Part shown: positions 60,725 to 64,000 of the stretch, in pieces
Layout: the number at the start of each line of letters is the position of its first letter
Position numbering within the stretch: position 1 is the first letter of the stretch
DNA from: Straminergon stramineum
Taxonomy: Eukaryota > Streptophyta > Bryopsida > Hypnales > Calliergonaceae
Reading direction: 5' to 3'
Length of the DNA: 64,000 nucleotides
Assembly (NCBI GenBank): GCA_963920665.1
Contig: OY987272.1
Coordinates: forward strand, 5,585,001-5,649,000
Made by a program: the position numbers and the translations under genes
Notes under the pieces: generated by a model
The model's input: only the letters and a program-made list of their open reading frames with translations
Databases searched by the model: none
What the model was told of the DNA's origin: nothing

Positions 60725-63097
60725 TCACTCTGCAAAATAACAGTCAACAGTTTGGGTTTGAGGGCTGGCAATGGACATACGATCATTTGAAGCCTCATCC
60801 GAAGAGCTCCCAGACTTCGAAGGAGACTTTGGAGAAGGTTCCTCAGGCATCATGCATGAAAATTGCCCTTGCTCTGAAACCACCAAAACAGTCGAATTTC
60901 ACAAGGACTCAAAAACAGAGATGATGAAAAGTTAATTGAAATGCTCCATGCCAGAGAAATAATTGAAGTTTCTAGCCTACAGTACAATACACAAAACCAT
61001 GGAGTGAGTCCTAGAAATCCCCAGCAATAAAATTGCATTAAAGGTGAGGTGAAAACAACCAAAACTGTCAAAAATAAGCAATTCAGCGTAGTTGGAGGAA
61101 CCCAATTGGTTTATGGACCTCTTCTCTAACTTCCATAATTGGATTGTGCACATACCCTAGATGAAATCAGGTTTTGTTCCAACAAGGTCCACTCACCCTT
61201 GGTGGTCATTTAGAAAATTACAATCAATTCCAACAAAGTTTGGTGGAATCCCTGGCTGAAACAGGACATGATTTTCACTAGTGATACTTCACAAATACAA
61301 TTTGTCACTCATGCCATTACGTATATAATAACCTGGTGCTCTTCTCAATGCTGTAGATTTCTCATTGGGGTCTGACAGGATTGTCAACCTATTTTGCAGG
61401 AAATTACAATGCCACACCGCTTCTCAGAGATTTGCTGTGCACCAGAATCTGGTATGTGGCTTTCAATTGAAAATTCTAATTGAGGAACAATGTAAGAAGA
61501 AATCAAGAATAATTGTGATTAAACGAATAAATGAGTTGCTGATTAATCAAGACGAGAAGTCTTACGTTTCCTTGTAGTCGGTGTGGGAGGAGCAGTGCTC
61601 TTTGACATTGGAGACGCAGGTAGGCTGTCGCAGGGTGTTGCTCTTGATGGTGCTGATGATGATCCTGATGAAGACGCTGCTGGGATTTTTCCATCACCCT
61701 GGAATTCCACAACTATATTAATGAGGATACTTAGCAATTATATATTCACCGTACCAATGTCGATTTCCAAAAACAAGTGCTTCTCATCTGCACGTGCAAA
61801 CATGTGAGGTAGAGAATGACATAAAAGAGACTTGAAAAAGGAACAAACATAGAGAACTGAGACTTTGCTTGAAGAAAATGAACAATAGCTCTTACCACAT
61901 CAGCACCACATTCTGTATTTGTCTCTAGTGATTTGATCAATGCTTTCTTGAAGTCATCCAACTGTAACACACAATTGCCACGACAAAAATTTAAATGAAA
62001 CTTCATTAAAGCTAATGATGATGACTTGATCACCAACCATTGATGGAGTAAAATTACGAGAATGAAAGAAATGCAAAGCAAGATCTACCTTTGAAACTTG
62101 GCACATCAGCTTCTTCACTTGACCTGAAAGTACATTCTTATCTTCGATCAATTTAGCCTGCAGCAAGACAACAATATAACAACAATGGTTCATCCACACC
62201 AAAACAATGTGCACTCATCAGCAACATGGTTTTGAAGAGAATCCTCATCCCCAATTGAGGAAAAATTGTCCAGCATTTGAGGAACTTACCAATAGGATGC
62301 ACGAAAACGTTTCACTTCTAAAAATGACCTGGTGCCAATTTCTCATCCTACATAATATTCTTAACCAAGAAAACAGGGGACTATTTGAAATTTAACACAC
62401 ATGAGGCAATTACTTGTAAAAAGTAACTGATGTCAAACTGTCATCCAAATTCCTTCCAAATACTGTACCTTCCCTTTCAAGTATCCACCAAGGTACACTC
62501 TTTAAAATGACCATTAATTTTGGACACTTTAGAATATCCTCCAAAATTGTTATACTATCATCGACTGTGGCACACTTGATACACATTCAAACTATGTCAT
62601 AGGGAATTTTGGGGATCACAGAAAGTGTAAAGAGATCAAAATGTACAAATATACAAATGTTGATGTAGAGTTTAAAATCTAGGAATAAGTGCAAGTGTAT
62701 TCATCACTCAATTATTTCTTGGCACGGAACATTTCAGGCTTACTTAAGAATGTTCCGTAGTAGAACAACAGAGTCAAAGTGATTCACAAGGCAAGATCAT
62801 CTAATCAGATCAAATCAATGTGAGCACCTGTCCTTCCAAAGCAACAGCCAACTTCGCTGTAGTTTCAACCAGCGTGGTTTCAGCCCCAACAACACGAGCC
62901 TGCAGACCGTTAATGACGGCATCTTTCTCAGCGACTTTTTGTCTCAAAATCGAAGTCTCGGCTTCTAGTTTTGCAACACGGCCAGACACAGCAATCTGGG
63001 TGATTTTCTGGGCGACTTCCAATTGTTGGTCAGGATCCTTGGGCAAGGCAGCAAAGACTTCTTTGGGAAGCTTATTCTCGCTGGAACCTTTCCCCAT
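60725..63097 (-). CDS. At4g15545/NAIP-like coiled-coil protein, 5 exons, 228 aa, without the usual C-terminal region
   Basis: Exons on the minus strand: 63097-62828, 62157-62089, 61961-61896, 61698-61566, 60873-60725; phases close to 228 aa. A start at 63145 would add 16 residues. Residues 7-60 (LPKEVFAALPKDPDQQLEVA, then QKITQIAVSGRVAKLEAE and LRQKVAEKD) match the N-terminus of the plant At4g15545 family, named NAI2-interacting proteins in Arabidopsis and linked to ER-body membranes. A coiled coil runs from ~30 to ~135, then a Ser/Pro/Thr-rich tail (PMSKSTAPPTPTTRK, PEEPSPKSPSKSGSSSDEAS) ends in QTQTVDCYFAE. Arabidopsis relatives are longer and end in a conserved helical domain that I did not find here. 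That could mean a shortened family member, an alternative last exon, or a lineage form. Its biochemical role is unknown. Confidence 0.75.
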
Positions 63098-63599
63098 GTC
63101 TTCCTCAACACTGCACCTCCAGCATTTAGGAGTGTCACAAGGCAAGACTTGCGTTCATCAATGAGATAAAATTCTCAAACGATCTGACTTCAAAATTTTA
63201 CAAGCATTTCTGATGAGAATTTGGGGCTTAAATTTGAACTGGCTAAAATTAGAAAGAAGGAAGAGAATCTCACAAATGAACTTGTGTAGAACTTACTGTG
63301 TGCCACCACTAATATGCACTCCAAACTCAGAAAATGCTGAGTTCTCTTTCAAGGATGTCAAGGTCAGCAAGCTGACCCTGCGGGGTCCATCTCCCTGGAG
63401 GCCCCAGGTCTCTGAAAATAGCAACGCCTCAACGGAGTTTTGACATCATGCGACGCTGCTCAGATACCCGTTCACTAACCGTTACATGCAGGTGAAACTG
63501 CTTCTCCTAATACCCCATATCACGGGACTCCTGTTTCAGTTTGAAAATCTCAAAAGAGAACAGTTTCATGGTCACAATTACATCTCAAAAGTCACACAC

Positions 63600-64000
63600 C
63601 ATTAAACTAGTATCGATTTCATATTAATCATACAATGACTAAAAGGACAAACAGTCCCTAGTTTCTGCGGTTATGATAGATACCGAACCACATCAAAAGT
63701 CTCCCACCTTTCGACTAACATTCACTAAAATGAAAATAAACACATTTAAATAGGAAATAGATGCGCCCATACCTTGTTTTTGTTTTTCTGATTGACATCA
63801 AACCATCTGTCCATACCATTAGACTAAAATTGACTTCAAATTTTATTACAGTCATCCATAATGGGAAAAAAATGCAACTACCTCTAGAATTTGTAACCGA
63901 ACCATTTCAATATCCTCCGTCATTAGACTAACATTGAATTCATGTAAATATAATATCCACAAAGGAAACATATGCAACCACCCCTGGTTTCTGTCGTTAC
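63600..64000. repeat. Diverged tandem repeat, unit about 105 bp, running off the window
   Basis: Four units begin near 63600, 63714, 63818 and 63923 with variants of 'cattagactaacattgaattcat'. Each continues with a variant of 'aggaaatagatgcaaccacccctagtttctg.cgttac' and 'gaaccat.tcaa...ctccgt'. Units have diverged substantially. The array continues past the right edge. Confidence 0.65.

Noticed and set aside
61380..61460. Possible extra exon of the NAIP-like gene carrying the missing C-terminal domain
   Set aside because: All three minus-strand frames stop quickly and none reads like the family domain. The exon at 60873-60725 joins in phase without it.

Overview
This window is nuclear DNA of a land plant. 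It is AT-rich, its genes carry many small GT-AG introns, and the recognisable genes are plant types: a plastid histidinol dehydrogenase, a plant NUP93, a UP3-type double Dabb protein and an At4g15545/NAIP-like coiled-coil protein. I cannot name the species. Compact introns and AT-rich lineage-specific sequence would suit a moss, liverwort or other seed-free plant, but that is a weak inference. I built all gene models by hand from splice sites, and exon phases close in every model reported as intact.

Layout. 0-20 kb is transposon-rich: a decayed PIF/Harbinger element with transposase and accessory ORF, a solo LTR with a target-site duplication, short TTAA-flanked elements and a decayed hAT transposase. 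20.1-37.2 kb is the gene-dense core: UP3-like (+), HISN8 histidinol dehydrogenase (-, 14 exons, 518 aa, all catalytic and zinc residues present) and NUP93 (+, 17 exons, 852 aa). UP3-like and HISN8 converge 131 bp apart; HISN8 and NUP93 diverge from a shared ~600 bp spacer. 37.9-42.7 kb holds TTAA-type elements, a four-copy ~180 bp tandem array and a long foldback. 43.9-52.5 kb holds an intact 11-exon gene for a 1569-aa coiled-coil protein that I do not recognise. 52.5-60.7 kb is very AT-rich and gene-free, with a nested transposon. 60.7-63.1 kb carries the NAIP-like gene (-), and the window ends in a ~105 bp tandem repeat.

Most unusual points: (1) a family of non-autonomous elements with TTAA target duplications and CCCY termini, as in piggyBac, in several size classes, one inside an intron and one nested in a mariner/Stowaway-like element; (2) the 1569-aa gene, whose middle exons are nearly all phase 0 and about 90 codons or twice that; (3) recent tandem duplications that copy splice acceptors in both NUP93 and the UP3-like gene; (4) a hAT relic in which the seven stops I read in one stretch are all TAG, as expected from decay at CHG methylation sites.
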